Shown here: piece by piece, positions 1-4,909 of the stretch
Layout of the letters: every line of letters starts with the position of its first letter
Position numbering within the stretch: the stretch's first letter is position 1
From: Clostridia bacterium
GTDB taxonomy: Bacteria > Bacillota > Clostridia > Oscillospirales > Acutalibacteraceae
Reading direction: 5' to 3'
DNA length: 5,852 nt
NCBI GenBank assembly: GCA_900769775.1
Contig: CAAGHT010000135.1
Location: 1-5,852 of the forward strand
The notes under the pieces: model-generated
What the model was told of the DNA's origin: nothing
Database searches by the model: none
The model's input: only the letters and a program-made list of their open reading frames with translations
Program-made: the position numbers and the translations under genes

Positions 1-72
1 CCCGAGGTTTGCCTTTCCGCGCAGGCGCTTGAATACGCTGTTCAGCTTATCAGATAGACTGTCAAATGCCAT
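1..72 (-). CDS. ffh: Signal recognition particle protein Ffh, N-terminal 24 codons (runs off left edge)
   Basis: Ffh is the SRP54 GTPase that binds 4.5S/scRNA and signal sequences and delivers ribosomes to FtsY at the membrane. Only the first 24 residues are in the window. They begin MAFDSLSDKLNSVF and continue KRLRGKANLG, the characteristic start of the Ffh N domain: a short amphipathic helix with the F-x-x-L-S-x-x-L pattern, then a K/R-L-R-G-K-x-x-L motif. The start ATG is at 72-70. Its SD, AAGGAG (87-82), overlaps the ylxM stop codon, giving a 9-nt spacer. This arrangement suggests translational coupling to ylxM. The ylxM-ffh order is standard in Firmicutes. The GTPase and M domains lie outside the window, so integrity cannot be judged. 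Confidence 0.93.
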   Translation of the reverse strand, partial: MAFDSLSDKLNSVFKRLRGKANLG

Positions 73-85
73 ACACGGTTACTCC

Positions 86-388
86 TTAAAGATTTTCTAC
101 GAGCTCTGCAAGTGTTTTTATATCGGCGCCTGAGAGCACCTCTTCAAAGGCACTTCTCAGCTCATCGCTCTTTTTACAAAAACCCAGCGCCGCTTCAAGA
201 CGGATAAGCTCTGCCTCGCTTCGCTTTACAAAGTCGGATGCGCCCTGTCTTGTCATCCCCTCATTTTCGGCAATCTCCGAAAGGGATAGGTCGCAGTTGT
301 AATAGCCGTCAAGAATTCGCATCTGCTTGTCGGAAAGAGCTTCGCCGTAACGCTCGAGGAGCTTTGAAATCTCGATATTTACAGCCAT
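86..388 (-). CDS. ylxM: YlxM/p13-family helix-turn-helix protein (UPF0122), SRP operon
   Basis: A 100-aa protein, normal for the YlxM family, which is encoded next to ffh in Firmicutes and has been linked to SRP function. The sequence shows the family start (MAVNIEISKLLERYGEALSD), the L-S-D-K-Q-x-x-I-L-D-x-Y-Y segment (residues 18-30) and a sigma-region-4-like helix-turn-helix at about 35-58 (LSEIAENEGMTRQGASD). It ends in a charged helical tail. The frame stays open for 31 more codons upstream, to an ATG at 481. I chose the ATG at 388-386 because it has a proper SD (GAGGAAG, about 8 nt upstream) and matches the family start, and because the upstream extension lies on top of the promoter. It shares a transcript with ffh, 13 nt downstream. 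Whether it binds DNA or acts on SRP is not shown by sequence. Confidence 0.93.
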   Translation of the reverse strand: MAVNIEISKLLERYGEALSDKQMRILDGYYNCDLSLSEIAENEGMTRQGASDFVKRSEAELIRLEAALGFCKKSDELRSAFEEVLSGADIKTLAELVENL

Positions 389-412
389 TTTGCTCACTTC
401 CTCTGTTGTAGG

Positions 413-433
413 GGGCGATGCCTTCATCGACCC
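413..433 (-). other. Small stem-loop in the ylxM 5' leader
   Basis: GGG plus CGATG (413-420) pairs with CATCG plus CCC (425-433), with one bulged base at 430 and a 4-nt loop, so 8 bp in all. It lies about 25 nt before the ylxM start. There is no T-tract after it, so it is not a terminator. It may stabilise the mRNA end or be incidental. Confidence 0.4.
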
Positions 434-452
434 GTTATTACTTGCAGTGTAT

Positions 453-481
453 ATAATAACATATGTTTTTACGGTTGTCAA
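453..481 (-). promoter_or_regulatory. Sigma-A promoter of ylxM-ffh
   Basis: On the minus strand TTGACA (481-476) is followed by a 17-nt spacer and TATTAT (458-453). The -35 is perfect and the -10 has one change from consensus. Transcription should start near 446, giving a leader of about 58 nt before the ylxM ATG at 388. Confidence 0.88.
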
Positions 482-505
482 GCATTTTTCTTGACAGAAA
501 ATTCA

Positions 506-533
506 GGCACTAGGCGCTAGTGACTAGGCATTA
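506..533. repeat. Tandem 7-bp repeat array, left copy (GGCAYTA type)
   Basis: Four contiguous heptamers: GGCACTA, GGCGCTA, GTGACTA and GGCATTA. The same unit in the opposite orientation makes a second array at 3352-3393; GGCACTA and GGCATTA occur exactly in both. The array lies between the ylxM promoter and the first hairpin of the islet. Confidence 0.8.
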
Positions 534-534
534 G

Positions 535-562
535 AAAACGCTCGGTTTTGCCCGAGCGTTTT
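535..562 (-). terminator. Perfect 11-bp hairpin, probable terminator of the lipoprotein region
   Basis: AAAACGCTCGG (535-545) pairs perfectly with CCGAGCGTTTT (552-562) around a 6-nt loop. Both arms end in A4/T4, so it could work in either direction. The T-tract is short (TTTTC on the minus strand). By position it would stop leftward transcription from the lipoprotein genes before the ylxM promoter. Confidence 0.65.
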
Positions 563-676
563 CATACGCGAAGCGTACTTCATATTGGGAGCAATACTTC
601 ATAGCGAATGCTACTTCATAAACCCCTTTGGTTTACTTCATTAAAAAAATCTACTTGATTTTTACCCGAGCGGGGT
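563..676. repeat. Array of six mini-hairpins separated by a constant ACTTCAT spacer
   Basis: The spacer ACTTCAT occurs at 577-583, 596-602, 613-619 and 635-641, with a degenerate ACTTGAT at 653-659 and a partial CAT at 563-565. Between spacers lie different short palindromes: ACGC-gaa-GCGT (566-576), ATTG-ggag-CAAT (584-595), AGC-gaat-GCT (603-612) and AAACC-ccttt-GGTTT (620-634). Further on, AAAAATC-tactt-GATTTTT (645-663) spans the degenerate spacer, and ACCC/GGGT-type pairing covers about 664-676. The stems differ in sequence but all stay paired, and the period is 17-22 bp. It lies directly downstream of the 212-aa lipoprotein gene. I recall similar arrays in Clostridia but cannot name the family from sequence alone. 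Confidence 0.75.
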
Positions 677-683
677 TCGTTTG

Positions 684-1322
684 CTATTCGGCGTTGTTTT
701 TTATAAATTCTTTGATATATTCTTCTAAATTATCGCCTTTCTCAAAGCCATCAGAGTGATACTCAATAAATGTAGTATTATATATCTGAGGTTTAGAGCC
801 GTCTGTCGGAATAATTATACCTCTCATTGGGTTGTAACAAACGTCTCCGTTTTCAAACTCATATTTTTTAAGAACAAGCAGGTAAGTTTCGCCCTCTTTA
901 TACTGACTTGCGTCTGAGGTAAACCTTGCAATTACCCCATAGCTTTTAAATACAGGTATCTTCCAATCTACAGTGGTCATTTTTATTTCGAGGTCTATTG
1001 GCTCGCCCTTTAGCTGTTCTTGGAGTTTAAAATGTAAATACTTTTCACCACACCCTATCCCCTCTTCAAATGGTGCAAGCTCAGTAACTTCGCTTGTTTT
1101 ACCGGTATAGGTAGCATAAACTATATCAGTGGAAGCGTTAAGGCACTCCTCCAGTGTCATATAGTTAACCGTCACAGAAAAATCTCTATCAACAGTGTGC
1201 ATAGCATTGAGATATTTTTTGTCTTCGCTTGAGCTTGAATCTACTGTTTTAGCACAACCGCAACATAAAAGCAAAGCTAAAACAGAACAAAATACTACAA
1301 CTCTTTTCAACAAGCAAATCAT
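684..1322 (-). CDS. Lipoprotein of unknown function, single-domain paralogue of the 2134-3069 product
   Basis: 212 aa with a signal peptide (K6-R7, hydrophobic 8-19) ending in a cysteine-rich lipobox-like LCCGC, so C23 is the likely lipidated residue. The ATG at 1322 fits an SD (GAGAGGTGG) 4-7 nt upstream. The mature part aligns with the first domain of the 311-aa neighbour. Shared elements are MHT, then YMTLEECLNAS with IVYATYTG (residues 54-74), LKG (104-106), the Y-x-E-G-x-x-Y-L-L-V-L block (141-151), I-I-I-P, IYN, and a helical tail with NLEEYI. An A-S-x-I-V-x-A-x-Y-T-G strand, then LKG, then a G-x-x-Y-L-L-V-L strand resembles secreted domains with a TIMP/netrin-like (OB-type) fold, but that is inference. 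A broken matrixin gene end lies 27 nt upstream. Low GC compared with the flanking genes. It should be an exported, membrane-anchored surface protein; no enzymatic motif is visible. Confidence 0.85.
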   Translation of the reverse strand: MICLLKRVVVFCSVLALLLCCGCAKTVDSSSSEDKKYLNAMHTVDRDFSVTVNYMTLEECLNASTDIVYATYTGKTSEVTELAPFEEGIGCGEKYLHFKLQEQLKGEPIDLEIKMTTVDWKIPVFKSYGVIARFTSDASQYKEGETYLLVLKKYEFENGDVCYNPMRGIIIPTDGSKPQIYNTTFIEYHSDGFEKGDNLEEYIKEFIKNNAE

Positions 1323-1349
1323 ATTACCACCTCTCTTCTGTTAAACACG

Positions 1350-1394
1350 CTAATGATACATTTGATATAAATGATTGATTTCTTGGTAATACAG
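1350..1394 (-). pseudogene. Residual 3' end of a matrixin-like metalloprotease gene (second fragment)
   Basis: On the minus strand this reads LYYQEINHLYQMYH and then TAG (1352-1350). EINHLxQMY matches the C-terminal helix of the larger fragment at 3074-3196 (EINHLKQMY). At DNA level 1357-1382 and 3096-3121 agree at 23 of 26 positions. Similarity ends at the GGGGACGG palindrome, which begins at 1394, where the frame also soon meets a stop (1406-1404). As with the other fragment, the next gene on the strand is a lipoprotein of the paralogous family. At 14 codons the call depends on the comparison with the better-preserved copy. Confidence 0.6.
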
Positions 1395-1442
1395 GGGACG
1401 GTTCTATGATTGCCCCCGAACACAGAGGAACCGTCCCCTTGT
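1391..1442. repeat. GGGGACGG palindrome (MITE/REP-like element)
   Basis: GGGGACGGTTC (1394-1404) and GAACCGTCCCC (1428-1438) form a perfect 11-bp inverted repeat around a 23-nt loop. ACA and TGT on the outside add three pairs past a bulged T. GGGGACGGTTC-type termini are a familiar dispersed motif in Firmicutes, which I associate with REP/IS200-like elements; no transposase is present here. There is no T-tract, so it is not a convincing terminator. It sits exactly where the second matrixin fragment breaks off. Confidence 0.7.
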
Positions 1443-1459
1443 GTTGTCTGCAAACCTCA

Positions 1460-2095
1460 TCAGTCATATCCGTAAGGATTAGTTGTCAGCGTCTTGAAGG
1501 TTTCCTTTTTCAAAATCCAACAGTCGGCAGGGTTTTGAACATAAATTTGTATAGTTGTATCTTCAGTATCATACTTAACCCAATAATCATAGTCCGATAT
1601 TTTCGTGTGTTTGTAAATATCAACCTCTTTGCCTAAAATCTTTACCTGCCCATATAGTTCCATTTTGTCCAAATCGGCTTTAATACTATTATCCAAAGCA
1701 GTAATTCTAATCAGCATTCCCCGACTCTCAGGATAATATATAAATATTTCCCCTTCCGTTTGATTATATTTTATATCGCTTGGTTCCATAGTGTCTATGT
1801 AAAGAATATCCTTTTGATCATAAATTTCAAACATTTCTATATATCTGGTAAGCTCGGTTTCGTCATCCTCTAATCCTGTTGTTTCTATTTGTTCGTAATT
1901 ACCGTTTTCCAGATTCCATCGTAGAAACGCTAACTCATTAAAGTCATCAAAATAATAAACTACATCGGGAGGCCCGGGGTGACAAATCGTAACCGAATCG
2001 CCGTTTGTTTTAGACGCATTTGCTTCCTGAGTATCATTATTACAACCCGAAAACAATAAGCAAATTAGAAGCAGGCATGCTATTATTTTATTCAT
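1460..2095 (-). CDS. Lipoprotein of unknown function, acidic 211-aa protein
   Basis: A clear lipoprotein: MNKIIA, hydrophobic core, lipobox LFSGC with C18 as the lipidated residue, then a polar N/T/S/K-rich linker to about residue 34. The start has a strong SD (AGGAGG, 9-nt spacer). The mature region is rich in D, E, Y and I. It contains a strand-like stretch ending GEIFIYYPESRGMLIRIT (about 115-132) and a C-terminal block with YGQVKILGKEVDIYKHTK and DYDYWVKYDTEDTTIQIYV. I do not recognise the family. It is not an obvious paralogue of its two neighbours, lacking their YTG, LKG and YLLVL blocks. It follows the 311-aa gene by 38 nt in the same direction with no terminator between, so the two are probably co-transcribed. 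An extracytoplasmic anchored location is well supported; a role is not. Confidence 0.85.
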   Translation of the reverse strand: MNKIIACLLLICLLFSGCNNDTQEANASKTNGDSVTICHPGPPDVVYYFDDFNELAFLRWNLENGNYEQIETTGLEDDETELTRYIEMFEIYDQKDILYIDTMEPSDIKYNQTEGEIFIYYPESRGMLIRITALDNSIKADLDKMELYGQVKILGKEVDIYKHTKISDYDYWVKYDTEDTTIQIYVQNPADCWILKKETFKTLTTNPYGYD

Positions 2096-2133
2096 GATTC
2101 GACACCTCCTAGGTTAATTCCCATCTGCCATTA

Positions 2134-3069
2134 TCAATTAACAGCATCACGAATTTGTTCTGCTTCATTTGAATTTTCTAAAAACAGGCTGTTTTTGGAA
2201 GAAAGAACATAAAACACCGATTCTTTGTCCGGAAGTGCCATCATAACTATATACTGCTTACCTTTTTTAACCGTATTTCTAGAAAAAACAATTTCTATCT
2301 TTTCTTCATCTATTTTCCCTTTCAACACAGAATCTACTCTACACCAATACCATTCAGTTTCATTATAATCGCTTCCACCATTATACTCTATAGGCGTAAC
2401 AACGGCAATATACGGTGATTCGGACGCAATCTCGGTTATATTATCACTTACGATATATTCTGTGTTATGTTCGTAAAGGTCAGGGTTGTTCTCCACATAA
2501 TTTACAACATAATCAACTATATTCTCTCCCTCTTTATAGTTTTCAGAGTGATTAGATATTTGAGATCCATTGTATATCGTTGCTTTTTCTCCGGGTATTA
2601 TAATAATGTTGTTCATAGATAAATAACAGGCATTTTTAATATAAACACTGTTTTCTGCTTCCAGCACAAGCAAATATTCCTTACCCTCATCGTATTTAGC
2701 GGATGTCGGTAGATACGAGCCTCCTCCTTCCGCAACATAAGCTTGATAATTTAACAGTCTTACATAGAATTCTTTTTCGATCGTTTTACCTTTTACGATA
2801 TCCAATGACACAAATTTAAGATCAATGTAGTGTTTCTCTGTAATTTTCTCTCCGGTATATCTGGCGCGAACAATATGCGATGCCCTTGCAAGGCTTTCCT
2901 CGAAAGTCATATACAACGTATGCATCTCCCCGGCAACACTGAACTGATCTTCGTAACTATTACTTGCCTCTTGAGAAGAAACAGTGTTTTGAGTCTTGCC
3001 CTTATCACAGCCGGAAAAACACGTAAACAATAAAACTGCAAATAACACAAAAACAACTAGTCTTTTCAT
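2134..3069 (-). CDS. Two-domain lipoprotein of unknown function (tandem TIMP/NTR-like repeats suspected)
   Basis: 311 aa. Signal peptide MKRLVVF with lipobox CFSGC (C21), S/N/Q-rich linker to about 48. Repeat A (about 52-166): YMTFEESLARAS, IVRARYTG (66-73), VKG (92-94), YDEGKEYLLVL (126-136), IIIIPG, IYN (165-167), then a helical stretch to about 197. Repeat B (about 205-300) has the same order: ITEIASESPYIAVVTP, W-x-W-C-R-V-x-x-V-L-K-G (240-251), K-K-G-K-Q-Y-I-V-M-M (268-277). This indicates an internal duplication, and repeat A is also the best match to the 212-aa protein. The strand / L-K-G / G-x-x-Y-L-V-x-L pattern suggests a TIMP/netrin-like fold (inference). The start is supported by AGGGGA 8 nt upstream. 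The broken matrixin end stops 4 nt before this ATG, so the pair was probably one operon and perhaps a protease with a partner or inhibitor. Confidence 0.87.
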   Translation of the reverse strand: MKRLVVFVLFAVLLFTCFSGCDKGKTQNTVSSQEASNSYEDQFSVAGEMHTLYMTFEESLARASHIVRARYTGEKITEKHYIDLKFVSLDIVKGKTIEKEFYVRLLNYQAYVAEGGGSYLPTSAKYDEGKEYLLVLEAENSVYIKNACYLSMNNIIIIPGEKATIYNGSQISNHSENYKEGENIVDYVVNYVENNPDLYEHNTEYIVSDNITEIASESPYIAVVTPIEYNGGSDYNETEWYWCRVDSVLKGKIDEEKIEIVFSRNTVKKGKQYIVMMALPDKESVFYVLSSKNSLFLENSNEAEQIRDAVN

Positions 3070-3073
3070 AACA

Positions 3074-3196
3074 CTAATCCCCTAAATACTTGTCGTACAT
3101 TTGCTTTAAATGATTTATTTCATTTGGCTTCAAGGTATAATCGGAATGTACTCGGTAATACATTACATCTGACGGCGTATCAGAATGGCCGAAATA
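3074..3196 (-). pseudogene. 3' remnant of a matrixin-like zinc metalloprotease gene
   Basis: No start codon survives, but 40 codons before TAG (3076-3074) read YFGHSDTPSDVMYY, RVHSDYTLKPNEINHLK and QMYDKYLGD. GHS is where the third zinc-ligand histidine of the HExxHxxGxxH motif lies, and VMY eight residues later is the Met-turn. The H-to-M spacing equals that of MMP catalytic domains. The tail L-x-x-x-E-I-x-x-L-x-x-M-Y is the last helix of the matrixin fold. The HExxH part and everything before it are missing. The coding match ends abruptly at about 3197, next to the hairpin at 3200-3244. The stop is 4 nt from the ATG of the 311-aa lipoprotein, typical of operon partners. A complete ancestor would have been a secreted protease. 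Confidence 0.75.
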
Positions 3197-3197
3197 A

Positions 3198-3298
3198 CAA
3201 AAAGCGCACAAAGATACGGTTTCCCCGTACGACTGTGCGCTTTTATTATTTCTATTAAATTTTGCAGTAATCGGCTTGTCGTAGGGATTCTTTACTGC
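3198..3298 (-). ncRNA. Candidate small RNA of about 100 nt (5' hairpin, linker, terminator)
   Basis: A consensus promoter (3333-3305) predicts a start at G3298. The transcript would open with GCAGTAA (3298-3292) pairing with TTACTGC (3270-3264) around a 21-nt loop that contains AATCCCTACGAC. An A/U-rich linker follows, then a strong intrinsic terminator (3244-3200 plus TTTTTGTTATTT). There is no ORF with a start codon and SD. A start-proximal stem plus a UCCC-bearing loop is common in Gram-positive regulatory RNAs. Alternatives: an attenuating leader for the lipoprotein genes downstream, or debris of a dispersed repeat or lost gene. I do not recognise an Rfam family. Confidence 0.45.
3200..3244 (-). 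terminator. Strong intrinsic terminator hairpin at the matrixin breakpoint
   Basis: AAAAGCGCACA (3200-3210) pairs perfectly with TGTGCGCTTTT (3234-3244), 11 bp. An inner TACGG/CCGTA stem (3215-3219 with 3225-3229) lies above an internal loop. T-rich sequence follows on both strands, so it is potentially bidirectional. No plus-strand gene precedes it, so it most likely ends the minus-strand transcript from 3298. Confidence 0.8.
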
Positions 3299-3304
3299 AA
3301 ATTT

Positions 3305-3333
3305 ATTTTAACATAAATTTCTTAATATGTCAA
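3305..3333 (-). promoter_or_regulatory. Sigma-A promoter reading leftwards into the candidate RNA and lipoprotein genes
   Basis: Minus strand: TTGACA (3333-3328), 17-nt spacer, TAAAAT (3310-3305). The expected start is G3298, exactly at the first base of the 5' hairpin. It is the only good promoter I find upstream of the 2134-3069 and 1460-2095 genes, though a terminator lies between. Confidence 0.82.
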
Positions 3334-3351
3334 GAATAGCAGAATGACGGA

Positions 3352-3393
3352 TAATGTCTAGTGCCTATTGCCTAATGCCTAGTGTCTATTTCC
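3352..3393. repeat. Tandem 7-bp repeat array, right copy (TARTGCC type)
   Basis: Six heptamers in register: TAATGTC, TAGTGCC, TATTGCC, TAATGCC, TAGTGTC and the more diverged TATTTCC. This is the inverse of the unit at 506-533. It lies between the divergent promoters at 3305-3333 and 3407-3435. Confidence 0.82.
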
Positions 3394-3406
3394 CCTAAAT
3401 TATCTA

Positions 3407-3435
3407 TTGAAAAAGTCTTGATATTATATTATAAT
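3407..3435 (+). promoter_or_regulatory. Sigma-A promoter of the substrate-binding protein gene
   Basis: TTGAAA (3407-3412), 17-nt spacer, perfect TATAAT (3430-3435). The start is expected near 3442, leaving a leader of about 20 nt before the ATG at 3463. Confidence 0.88.
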
Positions 3436-3462
3436 ATTACTAATATATTTGTTGGTGGTAAA

Positions 3463-4896
3463 ATGAAGGTTTTTTTAAAGCTTATTTCAGTTTTCCTTGC
3501 GGCTTTGCTTTTATTGTTGGCGGTTGGCTGTGGCGATGCTTCAAAGGATGCATTTATATATTTTGAGCTTGACCGTAAGCCCTCTACTCTCGACCCTCAG
3601 CTGGTCTCTACGAGAGAGGAGACGGTTATTGTCCGCGCTATTTTTGACACTCTGCTTCGTTATAACGAGGACGGAGAGCTTGTGCCGAGCGCTTGCCGTG
3701 ATTACTCGGTTGACGGGCTTTCCTATACTTTTTATATAAAAGAGGATGCCGCCTGGACCGACAAGACCGACCTTACGGCTTATGATTTTGAATTTGGAAT
3801 AAAGCGCGCACTTGACCCCGAAACCAAAGCGCCTGCCGCTAAGGCACTTGACGCTGTTAGAGAGGTCAAGGCAACCGATGCGAAAACCCTCGAAATCACC
3901 CTCGCTTATTCCGACCCCGATTTTCTTCACACCCTCTCCACCCCTGTTACAATGCCCTGTAACGAGGAGTTTTTTGAGAAATCAAAGGGCAGATATGGGC
4001 TTGAGCTTGACTTTACCCCTGCTTGCGGCTCGTATTATATCAGAAAATGGACCGATAAGGACAAGTTCCTCATCCGACTTGCAAAAAATCTTGAATTTGA
4101 GGGCGATTTTGAGGCTCGCAATATGCGTGTTTACTTCACCTGTGATGAGCGAAGCAATCTGACAATGCTGGAGGAGGCCGACACCGATTTTGCATATCTT
4201 TCGCCCGATGAGGCAAAAAGCGTCGAAAAGCTTTCTGCTTCACTCTCGGCAGTAGAGGACAAAACGGGGCTTCTCTTTATAAACCCGAATTTGGATGAGG
4301 ATATCCGCCGCTCACTTATGCTTTCTGTTAAAAACAGTGAAGAGATTTATTCCTCGCTTTACGGCACCAAAAGAGCCGACAGTATTGCACCCGATATTCT
4401 CGGACATAAGGCAGAGGCCTTCGATAAGAGCTTCCCTTATGATATTAGCGCCGCGGCAGAGCTTTATAAGACCACGGTTTTAAAGTCATCAGAGCTTTCT
4501 CTCGACGGCAAAAAGATAATCTGCTATAACGACCCTGCCTCACTTGCCGCCGCAAAGGCGCTTGCCGCCCACTGGCAAAAGGAGCTTGGTGCAGTAATAA
4601 ATATTGAGGAGAGCTCATCTCTCTCGGCTCTTGAGGGCGCATATAAAAGCGGAGAGTATACCCTTCTTGTTATGCCGCTGACAGCCTCCTTCCGTCATAC
4701 ACGCTCATATCTCGCGCAGCTTGTAACCGAGCAGACCGATATTGCCTCGGCACAGTATGACCTCGGCGCAAAATCGCTTTGTTACCCCCTTTATACCGAA
4801 CAAAGCTTTACCGCCCACCTTTCTTATATTGAGAATGCTGACGCCCTTTCTTTCGGCGGCGTGCCCGACCTTGCCCTTGCGGTTAAAAAAGAATAA
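3463..4896 (+). CDS. Peptide/oligopeptide-type ABC transporter substrate-binding lipoprotein (SBP family 5)
   Basis: 477 aa. Captures a ligand, usually a peptide, outside the membrane and passes it to an ABC permease. Signal peptide residues 1-19, lipobox AVGC with C23 lipidated. Family features in order: P-S-T-L-D-P-Q (40-46), an I-F-D-T-L-L-R-Y helix with D-G-E-L-V-P (60-75), DGLSYTFYIKEDAAWTD (84-100), and L-T-A-Y-D-F with the I-K-R-A-L-D-P helix (104-119). A G-S-Y-Y-I-R-K-W segment follows, and near the end YPLYTEQSFTAHL with a G-V-P-D close. The frame is open back to 3382, but the promoter lies in that stretch; the ATG at 3463 begins a proper signal peptide. The SD is weak (GGTGG, short spacer). 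It is shorter than the 500-600 aa of many OppA/DppA proteins, and no permease or ATPase gene is in view, so the ligand is unknown. GC matches the housekeeping flanks, so it lies outside the islet. Confidence 0.9.
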   Translation: MKVFLKLISVFLAALLLLLAVGCGDASKDAFIYFELDRKPSTLDPQLVSTREETVIVRAIFDTLLRYNEDGELVPSACRDYSVDGLSYTFYIKEDAAWTDKTDLTAYDFEFGIKRALDPETKAPAAKALDAVREVKATDAKTLEITLAYSDPDFLHTLSTPVTMPCNEEFFEKSKGRYGLELDFTPACGSYYIRKWTDKDKFLIRLAKNLEFEGDFEARNMRVYFTCDERSNLTMLEEADTDFAYLSPDEAKSVEKLSASLSAVEDKTGLLFINPNLDEDIRRSLMLSVKNSEEIYSSLYGTKRADSIAPDILGHKAEAFDKSFPYDISAAAELYKTTVLKSSELSLDGKKIICYNDPASLAAAKALAAHWQKELGAVINIEESSSLSALEGAYKSGEYTLLVMPLTASFRHTRSYLAQLVTEQTDIASAQYDLGAKSLCYPLYTEQSFTAHLSYIENADALSFGGVPDLALAVKKE

Positions 4897-4909
4897 TAAA
4901 ATATATAAT

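Larger units (their letters stand above)
506..3393. other. AT-rich accessory islet bounded by inverted heptamer arrays
   Basis: This interval separates two housekeeping-type neighbourhoods. Sampled blocks inside it (1741-1800, 2161-2220) are 30-32% GC, while blocks in ylxM, the binding-protein gene and near its end (301-360, 3841-3900, 4501-4560) are 52-55%. All its genes are on the minus strand and encode lipoproteins of unknown function, with two broken protease ends and several palindromic elements. Arrays of the same 7-bp unit lie at both limits in opposite orientation. I see no transposase or integrase, so the mechanism of acquisition is unknown and the exact borders are inferred. Confidence 0.5.

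Noticed and set aside
86..481. Longer version of the YlxM frame starting at 481
   Set aside because: The extra 31 codons lie over a consensus promoter and its expected transcription start, and the internal ATG at 388 has the SD and the family N-terminus.
491..519. Plus-strand TTGACA at 491-496 as a promoter
   Set aside because: Seventeen bases on there is no -10-like hexamer (the sequence falls in the heptamer array) and no plus-strand gene follows.
506..676. Possible CRISPR array
   Set aside because: The repeated units are only 7 bp, and the sequences between the ACTTCAT copies are 10-15 nt palindromes, not 30-nt unique spacers.
1394..1438. Palindrome as terminator of the 211-aa lipoprotein gene
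   Set aside because: The loop is 23 nt and neither strand has a T-tract after the stem; better explained as a dispersed repeat.
1406..1636. Plus-strand open frame of 76 codons
   Set aside because: It begins inside the GGGGACGG palindrome and lies antisense to the 211-aa lipoprotein gene; no SD and no recognisable protein.
3382..3462. Upstream extension of the substrate-binding protein frame
   Set aside because: It contains the -35 and -10 of the gene's promoter and would put 27 residues ahead of a complete lipoprotein signal peptide.
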